Positions 1-7,150 of a stretch of 14,945 nucleotides of DNA are shown here, piece by piece; position 1 is the stretch's first letter; each line of letters opens with the position of its first letter. The stretch is from assembly GCA_038233815.1 (NCBI GenBank), contig JBBSVE010000075.1:1-14945 (forward strand). Reading direction: 5' to 3'. This stretch comes from JBBSVE01 sp038233815. GTDB lineage: Bacteria > Pseudomonadota > Alphaproteobacteria > Rhodobacterales > Rhodobacteraceae. Below the pieces are notes generated by a model. The model ran no database searches. It was not told where the DNA came from and saw only the letters and a program-made list of their open reading frames with translations. Both the position numbers and the translations under genes were made by a program.

Positions 1-18
1 CTTTTGTCCGCCCGACGC

Positions 19-24
19 TACACT
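19..24 (+). promoter_or_regulatory. Possible -10 element of the TPR gene (near-leaderless)
   Basis: TACACT matches four of six bases of the sigma-70 -10 consensus and lies only eight bases before the ATG at 33, so a transcript from it would start at or just before the start codon. No Shine-Dalgarno sequence lies between them. The matching -35 would fall outside the window, so this is a weak call. Confidence 0.2.
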
Positions 25-32
25 CGCCCCTT

Positions 33-695
33 ATGAAAGCGCATCTCCGGTTACTCAATCCCGCCCTTGCGGCCCTTCTCGTGGCTCTCGCGTTCGTGTC
101 GCCGGGGATGGCGCAGACCGCACCGCCCGCAATCGACCCGAGCGGTCCCGATCCGAAGGCGGCGCCGGAGGGCTCCGTCCCCGATTCGGCATTGGGCGAG
201 ACGCCGGGCGCCGACCAGGATGCCCGGCTCGACACGATGTTTTCGGAGCTCAGGACCGCGGACGAACGCGGTGCGGCAAGGCTGGAGCGGCAGATCTGGG
301 CGGAATGGTCGAAATCCGGTTCGGCCGCGATGGACCTCCTCCTCCAGCGCGGTCGCGATGCGATGGCGGCGGGCGACACGCAGGCGGCGATCGACCATTT
401 CTCGGCGCTGATCGACCACGATCCGGGCTTTGCGGAAGCCTGGAACGGGCGTGCCACAGCCTATTTTCAAGCCGGAATGTTCGGCGAATCGGTGGCCGAT
501 ATCCAGCAGGTGCTGCGTCTCAACCCGCGCCATTTCGGGGCGATGGCGGGCTTCGCGCGTATTCTGGAGGATACCGGAAAGACGAAGGAGGCGCTGACGG
601 TCTACCGTGCGGCGCTTGCTATACATCCTCACCTCGCGGGGGTAGAGGAGGCGATCGGCCGGCTCCAAGCCGAGGATGCCGGTCAGGAAATGTAA
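33..695 (+). CDS. Secreted/periplasmic TPR-repeat protein
   Basis: A 220-residue protein. Residues 1 to about 28 form a Sec-type signal peptide: basic start, a leucine/alanine-rich core, and a likely cleavage site near Ala27-Gln28. A proline-rich linker (about 30-60) follows. Three tetratricopeptide repeats cover roughly residues 101-134, 135-168 and 169-202; each has the spaced small and aromatic residues of the family, and two end in the helix-break motifs 'DHDPGF' and 'RLNPRH'. TPR domains are protein-binding scaffolds, so a periplasmic adaptor role is inferred; no enzymatic motif is visible. The stop codon lies 15 bases before the preferred helicase start, so the genes are probably co-transcribed, although a periplasmic protein next to a cytoplasmic helicase does not imply a shared function. 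Only 32 bases of upstream sequence are in the window, with a possible -10 (TACACT, 19-24) very close to the ATG. Confidence 0.85.
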   Translation: MKAHLRLLNPALAALLVALAFVSPGMAQTAPPAIDPSGPDPKAAPEGSVPDSALGETPGADQDARLDTMFSELRTADERGAARLERQIWAEWSKSGSAAMDLLLQRGRDAMAAGDTQAAIDHFSALIDHDPGFAEAWNGRATAYFQAGMFGESVADIQQVLRLNPRHFGAMAGFARILEDTGKTKEALTVYRAALAIHPHLAGVEEAIGRLQAEDAGQEM

Positions 696-710
696 GTCGA
701 GGCCATGCCG

Positions 711-3700
711 ATGCGTGAGAACGCGCGGGTGACAGCGGTTCTCGGACCGACCAACACCGGCAAGACCCACCATGCCATCGAACGCATGCTGACGCACCGC
801 ACCGGGGTGATCGGCCTGCCGCTCCGCCTTCTGGCGCGGGAGGTTTACGACCGGATCGTGGTCCTGCGCGGCCCGTCCGTCGTGGCGCTGGTGACGGGGG
901 AGGAGCGGATCGTCCCCGACCGGACGCGCTACTGGGTCTCCACCGTCGAGGCGATGCCGCAGGAGATCGGCGCTGATTTCGTGGCCATCGACGAGATCCA
1001 GCTTTGCGCCGACCCCGAGCGCGGGCATGTCTTCACCGACCGGCTGCTCCATGCGCGCGGGATGCTGGAGACGATGTTTCTGGGTGCCGACACGATGCGC
1101 GGCGCTATTGCGGCACTGGTGCCGGGTGTCCAGTTCCTCGCCCGCCCGCGCTTGTCGGAGCTGTCCTATTCCGGCTCCAAGAAGATCGCGCGGATGCCCG
1201 AACGCTCTGCCATCGTGGGGTTCTCGGTGGAAAACGTCTATGCCATCGCGGAGCTGATCCGCCGCACCAAGGGCGGTTGCGCCGTGGTGATGGGCGCACT
1301 GTCGCCGCGCACAAGAAACGCGCAGGTGGCGCTGTATCAGAACGGCGACGTCGACTACCTAGTGGCGACGGATGCCATCGGGATGGGGCTGAACCTCGAC
1401 ATCGACCATGTCGCCTTTTCCTCCACCGTGAAGTTCGACGGGCGCCGGATGCGGCATCTGATCCCGCAGGAACTTGCGCAGATCGCGGGCCGGGCGGGGC
1501 GGCACACCGCGCCGGGCACCTTTGGCGTCACCGGCGAGGCGCGGCCCCTCGCCGACGAGGTGGTCGACGCGATCGAGCATCACCGATTCGAGCCGGTCAA
1601 GAAGCTCTTCTGGCGTCATTCCGTCCCCGACTTCGGCACGCCCGAGCGTCTTGTCGCCGCCCTCGAGACGCATACCGGCAACGAATGGCTGTCGCGCGCG
1701 CGCGATGCGGATGATGTGACCGCGCTCAAGACCCTCAGCGCGGTGCCGGAGGTGCGTGATCGTCTCCGCGGGCCGGTCGATGTGCGCCTCCTCTGGGATG
1801 TGTGCCGGGTCCCTGATTTCCGTGGCATTTCGCCGGCCGAGCATGCAACCTTGCTGCAGCGGATATTCCTGTTCCTCAAGGAAGGCGAGGTGCCCGATGT
1901 ATTCATGGCGAACCGGATCGCACAGATCGACCGGACCGACGGGGATATTGAAACCCTTTCGCGTCGGCTGGCGTTCATCCGCACATGGACCTATGTGGCG
2001 CAGCGTAAGGGTTGGGTGGCGGACGGTCCCTACTGGCAGGGAACGACCCGTGCCGTGGAAGATCGCCTGTCGGATGCGCTCCATGCGTGCCTGACACAAA
2101 GGTTCGTCGACCGGCGCACTTCGGTGCTCCTGCGTCGGCTCAAGCAGAAGGAGAGTCTTGTGGCCGAGGTGAATGACAGTGGCGATGTGACCGTCGAGGG
2201 CGAATTCGTGGGCCGGCTGGAGGGGTTTCGCTTCCGTCAGGACGCCTCCGGCTCACCGGACGAGGCCAAGACGCTCCGCACCGCCGCGACGCAGGCCCTG
2301 CGACCCGAGTTTCATCTGCGCGCGGACCGCTTTTACAACGCGCCCGACAGCGAGATGGACATCACCGATCAGGGCGGTCTCATGTGGGGCACCGGCGCGG
2401 TGGGCAAGCTGGTGCGGGGGGCCGATCCGCTCCGCCCTCAGGTGGAGGCGTTCGTCGACGAGGATGCGGGCACCGAGGTAGTCGAAAAGGTCCGCCGCAG
2501 GCTCCAGCATTTCATCGACCGCAAGATCGCGACCCAGTTCGAGCCGCTCCTCGCGCTGTCGCGGGACGAGACGATCCCCGGACTGGCGCGGGGCTTCGCG
2601 TTCCGGCTGGTGGAGCGCATGGGCGTCCTGCCGCGGGCGGAGGTCAACGGGGATGTGAAGGCGCTGGATCAGGATGCGCGCGGCGCGCTTCGCAAGCATG
2701 GGGTGCGGTTCGGCCAAGACACGATCTTCATGCCGCTGTTGCTGAAGCCTGCGCCGACCCGGCTCCGGCTGGTGCTCTGGTCGCTGATGAAAGGCATGGC
2801 GGAGTTTCCCGAAAGCCCGCAGCCGGGGCTCGTGACGATTCCGGCGGTGGAGGGAATCCCCCGCGACCATTATCTGCTTTCGGGCTACCATCCTGCGGGC
2901 GTTCGGGCGATCCGCATCGACATGCTCGAACGTCTCGCCGACCTCCTGCGCGCCAAGGACAGCCGTGCAGGGTTCGAGGCCACACCGGAGATGCTGTCCA
3001 TCACGGGGATGACCTTGGAACAGTTTTCAGATCTCATGACGGGGCTCGGCTCTCGGGCCGAACGCAGCGAACGGGCGAAGCGGGTATCGCTTGGCGCTAC
3101 GGTTGGGGTTGCGGGACCGGACCTGCCGATCGGCATACCGGACCCGGCGCCCACAGGGCCGGACCTCCCCGGCGGCATGCCGCCCGAAGAACCGGGGCAA
3201 ATCCCGCCGGTCGGGCCGGATATTCCGGGAGAGACGCCGCCCGAAGGCGTGCCCGACGCGCCGGTGGAGATCCCCGACAGCCCGGGACCCGACATGCCGG
3301 ACGAGCTTCCCGGCGCACCCGGCACCGACATTCCGATGGAGGTTCCCGGATCACCGTCCGAAGACATGCCGATGGAGATCCCGACCGATCCCGTCACCGG
3401 GGCTCCGGTCGACCGAATTGCCGGCGATCCGCTCGACGATGCGGTGGCCCTGACGGACGTGCCAGGGTTGACCGAGCCCGCTTTCGATCCCGAGGGCACG
3501 TCGGACGCGCCCGATGATCTGATGCCGGGGTTCGCCCCCCCGGCGCCGGAGATGGAAAGCGTTGTGACCTTTACCTGGGCGCCGCGTCGCGACACAGGCG
3601 CCCGGAACGTCCGCCGGGAGAAGCCCGCCGATGGCGACACCCGCGGGCCGTCCCGCAAGTCGCGCGAGGAGGGCCGGTCCGGGCCTGCCGGTGGCCGCAA

Positions 3701-3830
3701 GCGGGAGGCCGGGGGGAAACCGGCACCGCGGTCCGCCGACAAGGCGCCGGCACGCCCGGTGCGGGCGGAGAAAGTAGCCGATCCCGACAGCCCGTTCGCC
3801 GCCCTCGCGGCGCTGAAGGGCAAGATCTGA
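711..3830 (+). CDS. SUV3-like superfamily II RNA helicase with proline-rich C-terminal region
   Basis: A 1039-residue DExH/D-type helicase resembling the mitochondrial RNA helicase SUV3. Visible motifs (numbered from the ATG at 711) are Walker A GPTNTGKT at 12-19, motif II DEIQ at 94-97, motif V 'ATDAIGMGLNLDID' and motif VI QIAGRAGR at 257-264. A family-type C-terminal region runs to about residue 790. It is followed by a proline/aspartate-rich repeat (about 803-891), an acidic stretch, a lysine/arginine-rich tail (about 959-1025) and a short end DSPFAALAALKGKI. The family unwinds RNA in ATP-dependent turnover; I recall a related Rhodobacter sphaeroides locus, mgpS, linked to photosynthesis gene expression, but cannot verify identity. 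I prefer the ATG at 711 over the one at 705 because GAGG (699-702) is eight bases from the former and two from the latter. The gene is followed after four bases by the S4 protein. Confidence 0.9.
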   Translation: MRENARVTAVLGPTNTGKTHHAIERMLTHRTGVIGLPLRLLAREVYDRIVVLRGPSVVALVTGEERIVPDRTRYWVSTVEAMPQEIGADFVAIDEIQLCADPERGHVFTDRLLHARGMLETMFLGADTMRGAIAALVPGVQFLARPRLSELSYSGSKKIARMPERSAIVGFSVENVYAIAELIRRTKGGCAVVMGALSPRTRNAQVALYQNGDVDYLVATDAIGMGLNLDIDHVAFSSTVKFDGRRMRHLIPQELAQIAGRAGRHTAPGTFGVTGEARPLADEVVDAIEHHRFEPVKKLFWRHSVPDFGTPERLVAALETHTGNEWLSRARDADDVTALKTLSAVPEVRDRLRGPVDVRLLWDVCRVPDFRGISPAEHATLLQRIFLFLKEGEVPDVFMANRIAQIDRTDGDIETLSRRLAFIRTWTYVAQRKGWVADGPYWQGTTRAVEDRLSDALHACLTQRFVDRRTSVLLRRLKQKESLVAEVNDSGDVTVEGEFVGRLEGFRFRQDASGSPDEAKTLRTAATQALRPEFHLRADRFYNAPDSEMDITDQGGLMWGTGAVGKLVRGADPLRPQVEAFVDEDAGTEVVEKVRRRLQHFIDRKIATQFEPLLALSRDETIPGLARGFAFRLVERMGVLPRAEVNGDVKALDQDARGALRKHGVRFGQDTIFMPLLLKPAPTRLRLVLWSLMKGMAEFPESPQPGLVTIPAVEGIPRDHYLLSGYHPAGVRAIRIDMLERLADLLRAKDSRAGFEATPEMLSITGMTLEQFSDLMTGLGSRAERSERAKRVSLGATVGVAGPDLPIGIPDPAPTGPDLPGGMPPEEPGQIPPVGPDIPGETPPEGVPDAPVEIPDSPGPDMPDELPGAPGTDIPMEVPGSPSEDMPMEIPTDPVTGAPVDRIAGDPLDDAVALTDVPGLTEPAFDPEGTSDAPDDLMPGFAPPAPEMESVVTFTWAPRRDTGARNVRREKPADGDTRGPSRKSREEGRSGPAGGRKREAGGKPAPRSADKAPARPVRAEKVADPDSPFAALAALKGKI
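3117..3383 (+). repeat. Imperfect proline-rich tandem repeat within the helicase gene (about 36-bp period)
   Basis: This stretch encodes seven copies of an eight-residue unit of pattern xDxPxxxP (PDLPIGIP, PDLPGGMP, PDIPGETP, PDAPVEIP, PDMPDELP, TDIPMEVP, EDMPMEIP). The last five are in exact 12-residue (36-base) register from 3216, separated by four-residue linkers such as DSPG, GAPG and GSPS. The first two are spaced irregularly. The unit is acidic and proline-rich, so it is probably disordered or extended. Confidence 0.75.
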
Positions 3831-3834
3831 GCTG

Positions 3835-4155
3835 TTGCGGACCGTCGCAAGCCTCGACGCGACAACTCTGCGGATCGACCGGTGGCTCTGGCACGCGCGG
3901 ATCTACAAGACGCGCAGCCTCGCCGCGGAAATGGTATCGCGGGGACGTGTGCGCCTCAACGGCAGGCGTCTCACGAAGCCCGGCCATGCGATCCGGGCCG
4001 GCGACGTTCTGACGATCCCCCGGGACAATGGTGTCTCGATCTTCCGCGTGGTGGCACTGGGAACTCGCCGCGGTCCGGCAGCCGAGGGAGCGGCCCTCTA
4101 TACCGACCTCGATGCCGCAGGCTCGGTCCTTGAAAGACCCGGGAAGCTGGGCTAA
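3835..4155 (+). CDS. S4-domain RNA-binding protein (Hsp15/HslR-like)
   Basis: A 106-residue basic protein with an S4 RNA-binding domain at about residues 11-62: the opening 'RIDRWLWHARIYKTRSLA', the central 'GRVRLNGRRLTKPG' and the closing 'AGDVLTI' are typical. The Hsp15 (HslR) family binds 50S subunits carrying stalled nascent chains; whether this copy does so is inference. The proposed start is a TTG four bases after the helicase stop. It gives the domain a normal N-terminus, but no good Shine-Dalgarno is at the right distance (AAGGG at 3816-3820 is far), so translation probably depends on coupling to the helicase. Helicase plus S4 protein suggests a shared role in RNA or ribosome metabolism. 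Confidence is high for the domain, lower for the exact start. Confidence 0.85.
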   Translation: MRTVASLDATTLRIDRWLWHARIYKTRSLAAEMVSRGRVRLNGRRLTKPGHAIRAGDVLTIPRDNGVSIFRVVALGTRRGPAAEGAALYTDLDAAGSVLERPGKLG

Positions 4156-4187
4156 CGCTTTGCCCCAATCAATCCGGAAGGACCGCC

Positions 4188-4526
4188 ATGACCTATGTGG
4201 TGATCGACAACTGCATCGCGTGCAAATACACCGATTGCGTGGAAGTGTGTCCCGTGGACTGCTTCTATGAGGGTGAGCAGATGCTCGTCATCCATCCCGA
4301 CGAATGCATCGATTGCGGCGTTTGCGAGCCGGAATGCCCTGCCGACGCGATCAAGCCCGACACCGAGCCTGATATGGAGACATGGGTTGAATTCAACAGG
4401 ACCTGGTCCGAGAAATGGCCGGTGATCGTGACCAAGAAAGACCCGCTCCCCGAGGCCGAGGCCCGGGACGGCGAGCCCGACAAGATCTCTAAATATTTCA
4501 CCGAAGGCTCGGGGCCAGGCGGCTGA
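4188..4526 (+). CDS. fdxA: Seven-iron ferredoxin FdxA ([3Fe-4S][4Fe-4S])
   Basis: A 112-residue ferredoxin with cysteines at 9, 12, 17, 21, 25, 40, 43, 46 and 50. The arrangement matches Azotobacter ferredoxin I shifted by one residue: C9, C17 and C50 would hold the 3Fe-4S cluster, C21, C40, C43 and C46 the 4Fe-4S cluster, while C12 and C25 correspond to non-ligand positions. It is a soluble cytoplasmic one-electron carrier; the physiological partner cannot be read from the sequence. The C-terminal half (about 62-112) is the usual extension of the seven-iron class and lacks clusters. A strong ribosome binding site, GGAAGGA (4176-4182), fixes the ATG. The gene lies 32 bases after the S4 gene and is probably the last of the operon. 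No clear terminator follows. Confidence 0.95.
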   Translation: MTYVVIDNCIACKYTDCVEVCPVDCFYEGEQMLVIHPDECIDCGVCEPECPADAIKPDTEPDMETWVEFNRTWSEKWPVIVTKKDPLPEAEARDGEPDKISKYFTEGSGPGG

Positions 4527-4580
4527 CACCCGGAGCACCTGTTCATTTCGACGGGTTGACAGGCATCCGGCGGTCTTCGT

Positions 4581-4611
4581 TTGGAGATTTGCCAAATCTG
4601 TGCTATAGAAT
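4581..4611 (+). promoter_or_regulatory. Candidate carD promoter
   Basis: TTGGAG (4581-4586), a 17-base spacer and TATAGA (4604-4609) form a promoter-like arrangement, with TG at 4601-4602 giving an extended -10. A second reading, TAGAAT (4606-4611), is a closer match to the -10 consensus but leaves a 19-base spacer. A perfect -35 hexamer TTGACA at 4556-4561 has no suitable -10 at 17 bases. Transcription from here would give a leader of about 145-150 bases before carD. Confidence 0.45.
4585..4599. repeat. Perfect palindrome in the carD promoter spacer
   Basis: AGATTT-GCC-AAATCT is a perfect six-base inverted repeat around three bases. It overlaps the end of the proposed -35 and most of the spacer. 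Its AT-rich arms stand out in a GC-rich background. The placement suits a dimeric transcription factor, but I do not recognise the operator. Confidence 0.5.
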
Positions 4612-4689
4612 CATTACAGAAACGCAAACAGACGATCCGGTTCTGGTCGAACCCCGAGGTTTGGCCGAGTTATCCTCCATATGATCCAG

Positions 4690-4719
4690 CATCGCCGGGG
4701 CGTTCTGCCGCGTGCGATG
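4690..4719 (+). promoter_or_regulatory. Stem-loop in the carD leader
   Basis: CATCGC (4690-4695) and GCGATG (4714-4719) are perfectly complementary, with further partial pairing inside (GGC with GCC around GTTCT). Three Ts follow. It lies about 43 bases before the carD start codon. It could be a structured leader element; the short T tract makes a terminator unlikely. Confidence 0.3.
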
Positions 4720-4762
4720 TTTCATGTGCGGTAATCGGGTCTCCCTATCAGGAAGCCATTGC

Positions 4763-5272
4763 ATGTCCAAGTCGAGAAAGCCGGAATTTCGCCCCAACGA
4801 GTTCGTCGTGTATCCCGCCCACGGGGTTGGCCGCATCGTTTCCATCGAGGAGCAGGAGATCGCGGGGATCCAGATGGAACTGTTCGTGATCTCGTTCGAG
4901 AAGGACAAGATGACGCTGCGCGTGCCGACCCACAAGGCGACGGAGATCGGCATGCGGTCGCTATCCTCGCCCGACCTCATCACCAAGGCGCTGGACACGC
5001 TGAAGGGCAAGGCCCGCGTCAAGAAGGCGATGTGGTCCCGGCGTGCGCAGGAATACGAGCAGAAGATCAACTCCGGCGACCTGATGTCGATTGCCGAAGT
5101 TGTGCGCGACCTGCACCGCACCGACGACCAGCGCGAGCAGAGCTATTCCGAGCGCCAGCTTTATGAGGCGGCGCTGGAGCGTCTGACCCGCGAAGTGGCC
5201 GCCGTGTCCGGTGTGGACGAGAAAGGCGCGCAAAAGACGGTCGACGAGGTTCTTGTCTCCCGCGCGGCCTGA
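4763..5272 (+). CDS. carD: CarD-family RNA polymerase-binding transcription regulator
   Basis: A 169-residue protein of the CarD/CdnL family. The N-terminal part (about residues 8-65) is the Tudor-like domain that contacts the RNA polymerase beta subunit, beginning 'FRPNEFVVYPAHGVGRIVSI' and continuing through 'LRVPTHKATEIGMR'. The C-terminal helical domain (about 68-165) carries the conserved Trp91, which in characterised homologues wedges into the minor groove at the upstream edge of the bubble. The family stabilises or alters open complexes at many promoters; in Rhodobacter sphaeroides it is reported to activate promoters whose -10 lacks the final T. I chose the ATG at 4763 because AGGAAG (4750-4755) is well placed and homologues start here; a GTG at 4712 would add 17 unlikely residues. 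The gene has its own promoter candidate and a terminator, so it is probably monocistronic. Confidence 0.95.
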   Translation: MSKSRKPEFRPNEFVVYPAHGVGRIVSIEEQEIAGIQMELFVISFEKDKMTLRVPTHKATEIGMRSLSSPDLITKALDTLKGKARVKKAMWSRRAQEYEQKINSGDLMSIAEVVRDLHRTDDQREQSYSERQLYEAALERLTREVAAVSGVDEKGAQKTVDEVLVSRAA

Positions 5273-5278
5273 TGGATT

Positions 5279-5306
5279 GGGGCGGTCCTGCCGGGGCCGC
5301 CCCTTT
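5279..5306 (+). terminator. Intrinsic terminator after carD
   Basis: GGGGCGG (5279-5285) and CCGCCCC (5297-5303) form a seven-pair GC stem around an 11-base loop, followed by TTT. It starts six bases after the carD stop and its 3' end reaches the cobS stop codon on the other strand. The T run is short. There is no T run on the minus side, so it serves carD rather than cobS. Confidence 0.55.
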
Positions 5307-6049
5307 CAGTTGAGCAGGGCAGACAGCACGGCCAGTCCTGCGCACTCCGCGAGGATCTGGCTCGCCCCCAGCACATCGCCGGTCTGTCCGCCGATCTTTG
5401 TCCATGCCAGCACCAGAACCGCCGCTGTGGTGACGCTCATGGCCAGCACCGCCGCAAGACCGGGCCATCCGGTCAGCCCCACCGCAATGCCGACCCCGAT
5501 CACGACCGCGAGCACGGTTACCCCACGCCCCGGCCGCCCGACGGATCGCGACAAGCCCTCGGCCCGCGCGTTTGGCAACGCCGCCATCACCAAGCCCATC
5601 GGCACCCGCGACAGGGCCGCGACGGCAGCCAGTGCCATCCAGTCTCCGGTCCCCAGAAGCGTTGCGATCGCCGACCACCGGATCAGCCCTGTGACGAGCA
5701 GCGCCATCACGCCGTAGCTTCCCACAGCACTGTCGCGCATGATGGCAAGCCTGCGCTCCCGGTCCCAGCCGCCCCAGAACCCGTCGGCGCAATCGGCGAG
5801 TCCGTCCTCGTGCATCGCCCCCGTCAGCATCGCGGCGGTCCCGAGCGTCAGGGCCGCCGCGACGCCGATTCCGAGCGGGCGCGCCGCCATGCCCACGGCG
5901 GCCGCGATTACGCCGACCACCAGACCTGCCAGCGGCCATGCCCAGACGGAGCCCGCGCGCGACGGGCCGGCGGCGGGCAACGGCAGCCGCGTCAGAAGGC
6001 GCAGCGCGGCCCCGATATCGGCGGCCTCGGGCCTGTCGTTTTGGCGCAT
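5306..6049 (-). CDS. cobS: Adenosylcobinamide-GDP ribazoletransferase (cobalamin synthase)
   Basis: A 247-residue multi-pass inner-membrane protein. CobS joins adenosylcobinamide-GDP with alpha-ribazole (or its 5'-phosphate) in the last steps of nucleotide-loop assembly. The acidic signature 'GAMHEDGLADCADGFWGG' at residues 77-94 is diagnostic, followed by 'RLAIMRDSAVGSYGVMAL'. The rest is alternating hydrophobic helices rich in Ala, Gly and Val, and the length is normal for the family. The open frame extends to 6352, but the ATG at 6049 begins the family-like 'MRQNDRPEAADIGAALRLLT' and has GAAAGGGA upstream, so the longer version, which would overlap cobT antisense, is rejected. It is divergent from cobT, which supplies its alpha-ribazole phosphate. 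No cobalamin riboswitch fits in the 79-base gap. Confidence 0.95.
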   Translation of the reverse strand: MRQNDRPEAADIGAALRLLTRLPLPAAGPSRAGSVWAWPLAGLVVGVIAAAVGMAARPLGIGVAAALTLGTAAMLTGAMHEDGLADCADGFWGGWDRERRLAIMRDSAVGSYGVMALLVTGLIRWSAIATLLGTGDWMALAAVAALSRVPMGLVMAALPNARAEGLSRSVGRPGRGVTVLAVVIGVGIAVGLTGWPGLAAVLAMSVTTAAVLVLAWTKIGGQTGDVLGASQILAECAGLAVLSALLN

Positions 6050-6087
6050 CGGTGCGTCCCTTTCGCGTGGTCTGTTCCCGGCTCCTT

Positions 6088-6116
6088 TCCGTAACCAGAG
6101 GCGTGACGTGCGGCAA
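6088..6116 (-). promoter_or_regulatory. Candidate cobS promoter
   Basis: Read on the minus strand, TTGCCG (6111-6116) and TACGGA (6088-6093) are separated by 17 bases, and the leader before cobS would be about 30 bases. The -35 overlaps the cobT ribosome binding site (AAGGAG, 6115-6120) on the opposite strand. Both hexamers are imperfect. Confidence 0.3.
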
Positions 6117-6128
6117 GGAGCCTGACCG

Positions 6129-7145
6129 ATGACCGTCCCCTTCACCTCCCTCGACGGGTTCCGCGAGACCCTTCGCGATCTGCCCGGACCGGACGCGGAT
6201 GCGCGCGACGACGCCGCCCGGCGCGATGGCCAGCTCACGAAACCGCCCGGATCTCTGGGCCGGCTCGAGGAGCTGGCGATCTGGCTTGCGGGTTGGCAGG
6301 GAACCGCACGACCCGCCATAGAGCGGCCGCAGATGCTGGTGTTCGCGGGCAATCACGGTATCGCCGCGCGGGGAGTCTCGGCCTTTCCCACCGACGTGAC
6401 CGCACAGATGGTCGCCAATTTCCGGGCTGGAGGGGCCGCGATCAACCAGCTGTCGAAGGCGTTCGGTGCGTCGCTTTCGGTCCATGCGCTGGACCTCGAC
6501 CGACCCACCGCAGATTTCACGGAGATGCCCGCGATGAGCGAGGCGGAGTGCGTCGATGCGCTTGCGACCGGGTGGGAGGCGGTCGATTCGTCGTCCGATC
6601 TGCTGGTGGCGGGGGAGATGGGGATCGGCAACACCACCTCCGCCGCGGCCATCGTGGCGGCGCTCTACGGCGGCGAGGCGGAGGTGTGGGTCGGTCGCGG
6701 CACCGGGGTCGATGCCGCTGGCCTCGCGCGGAAAACGGGCGCCGTGCGGGCTGGACTGGCGCGGCATGACGGCGCGCTTGGCGATCCGCTTGAGGTGCTC
6801 CGCCGTCTCGGCGGGCGCGAGATCGCGGCGATGGCGGGCGCGATGGCGCGGGCGCGGAGGGAACGGATCCCCGTCCTCCTAGATGGCTTCATCTGCGGTG
6901 CGGCAGCAGCGGTGCTGGCGCGCGTGCAACCGGGCGCGCTGGATCATGCCGTTGCGGGGCACGTCAGCGCGGAGGGCGGCCATGCGCGGCTGCTGGAGAG
7001 GCTGGGGAAGGTGCCGCTTCTGGACCTCGGGTTGCGGTTGGGCGAGGGGTCGGGTGCCGCGCTTGCCATCGGCATCCTGAAAGGTGCCGTCGCCTGCCAT
7101 TCCGGCATGGCGACCTTCGCGGAAGCGGGCGTGTCGGACCGCTGA
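6129..7145 (+). CDS. cobT: Nicotinate-nucleotide--dimethylbenzimidazole phosphoribosyltransferase
   Basis: A 338-residue cytoplasmic enzyme that transfers phosphoribose from nicotinate mononucleotide to 5,6-dimethylbenzimidazole, giving alpha-ribazole 5'-phosphate for the lower ligand of cobalamin. Family motifs are KPPGSLGRLE at 38-47, 'FAGNHGIAARGVSAFP' near 72-87, GEMGIGNTTSAAA at 162-174, and 'LRLGEGSGAALA' in the C-terminal part. Glu306 in this last motif matches the catalytic glutamate known in Salmonella CobT. The length is typical. The ATG has an AAGGAG site (6115-6120) eight bases upstream. It is divergent from cobS, and its stop is only five bases from the stop of the antiporter gene on the other strand, with no terminator between them. 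Confidence 0.96.
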   Translation: MTVPFTSLDGFRETLRDLPGPDADARDDAARRDGQLTKPPGSLGRLEELAIWLAGWQGTARPAIERPQMLVFAGNHGIAARGVSAFPTDVTAQMVANFRAGGAAINQLSKAFGASLSVHALDLDRPTADFTEMPAMSEAECVDALATGWEAVDSSSDLLVAGEMGIGNTTSAAAIVAALYGGEAEVWVGRGTGVDAAGLARKTGAVRAGLARHDGALGDPLEVLRRLGGREIAAMAGAMARARRERIPVLLDGFICGAAAAVLARVQPGALDHAVAGHVSAEGGHARLLERLGKVPLLDLGLRLGEGSGAALAIGILKGAVACHSGMATFAEAGVSDR

Positions 7146-7150
7146 GTCGC

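Noticed and set aside
2885..3865. A 326-codon minus-strand frame with Gly/Ser-rich repeats
   Set aside because: It is the complement of the helicase's proline-rich repeat; the Gly/Ser pattern follows from reading Pro codons backwards.
6050..6128. Possible cobalamin riboswitch between cobS and cobT
   Set aside because: The gap is 79 bases, too short for the roughly 200-base element, and no B12-box-like core is seen.
5067..6767. A 566-codon open frame on the minus strand spanning the end of carD, cobS and the start of cobT
   Set aside because: It lies antisense or out of frame to three recognised genes and its translation is Arg/Gly/Pro-rich without any domain, as expected of shadow frames in high-GC DNA.
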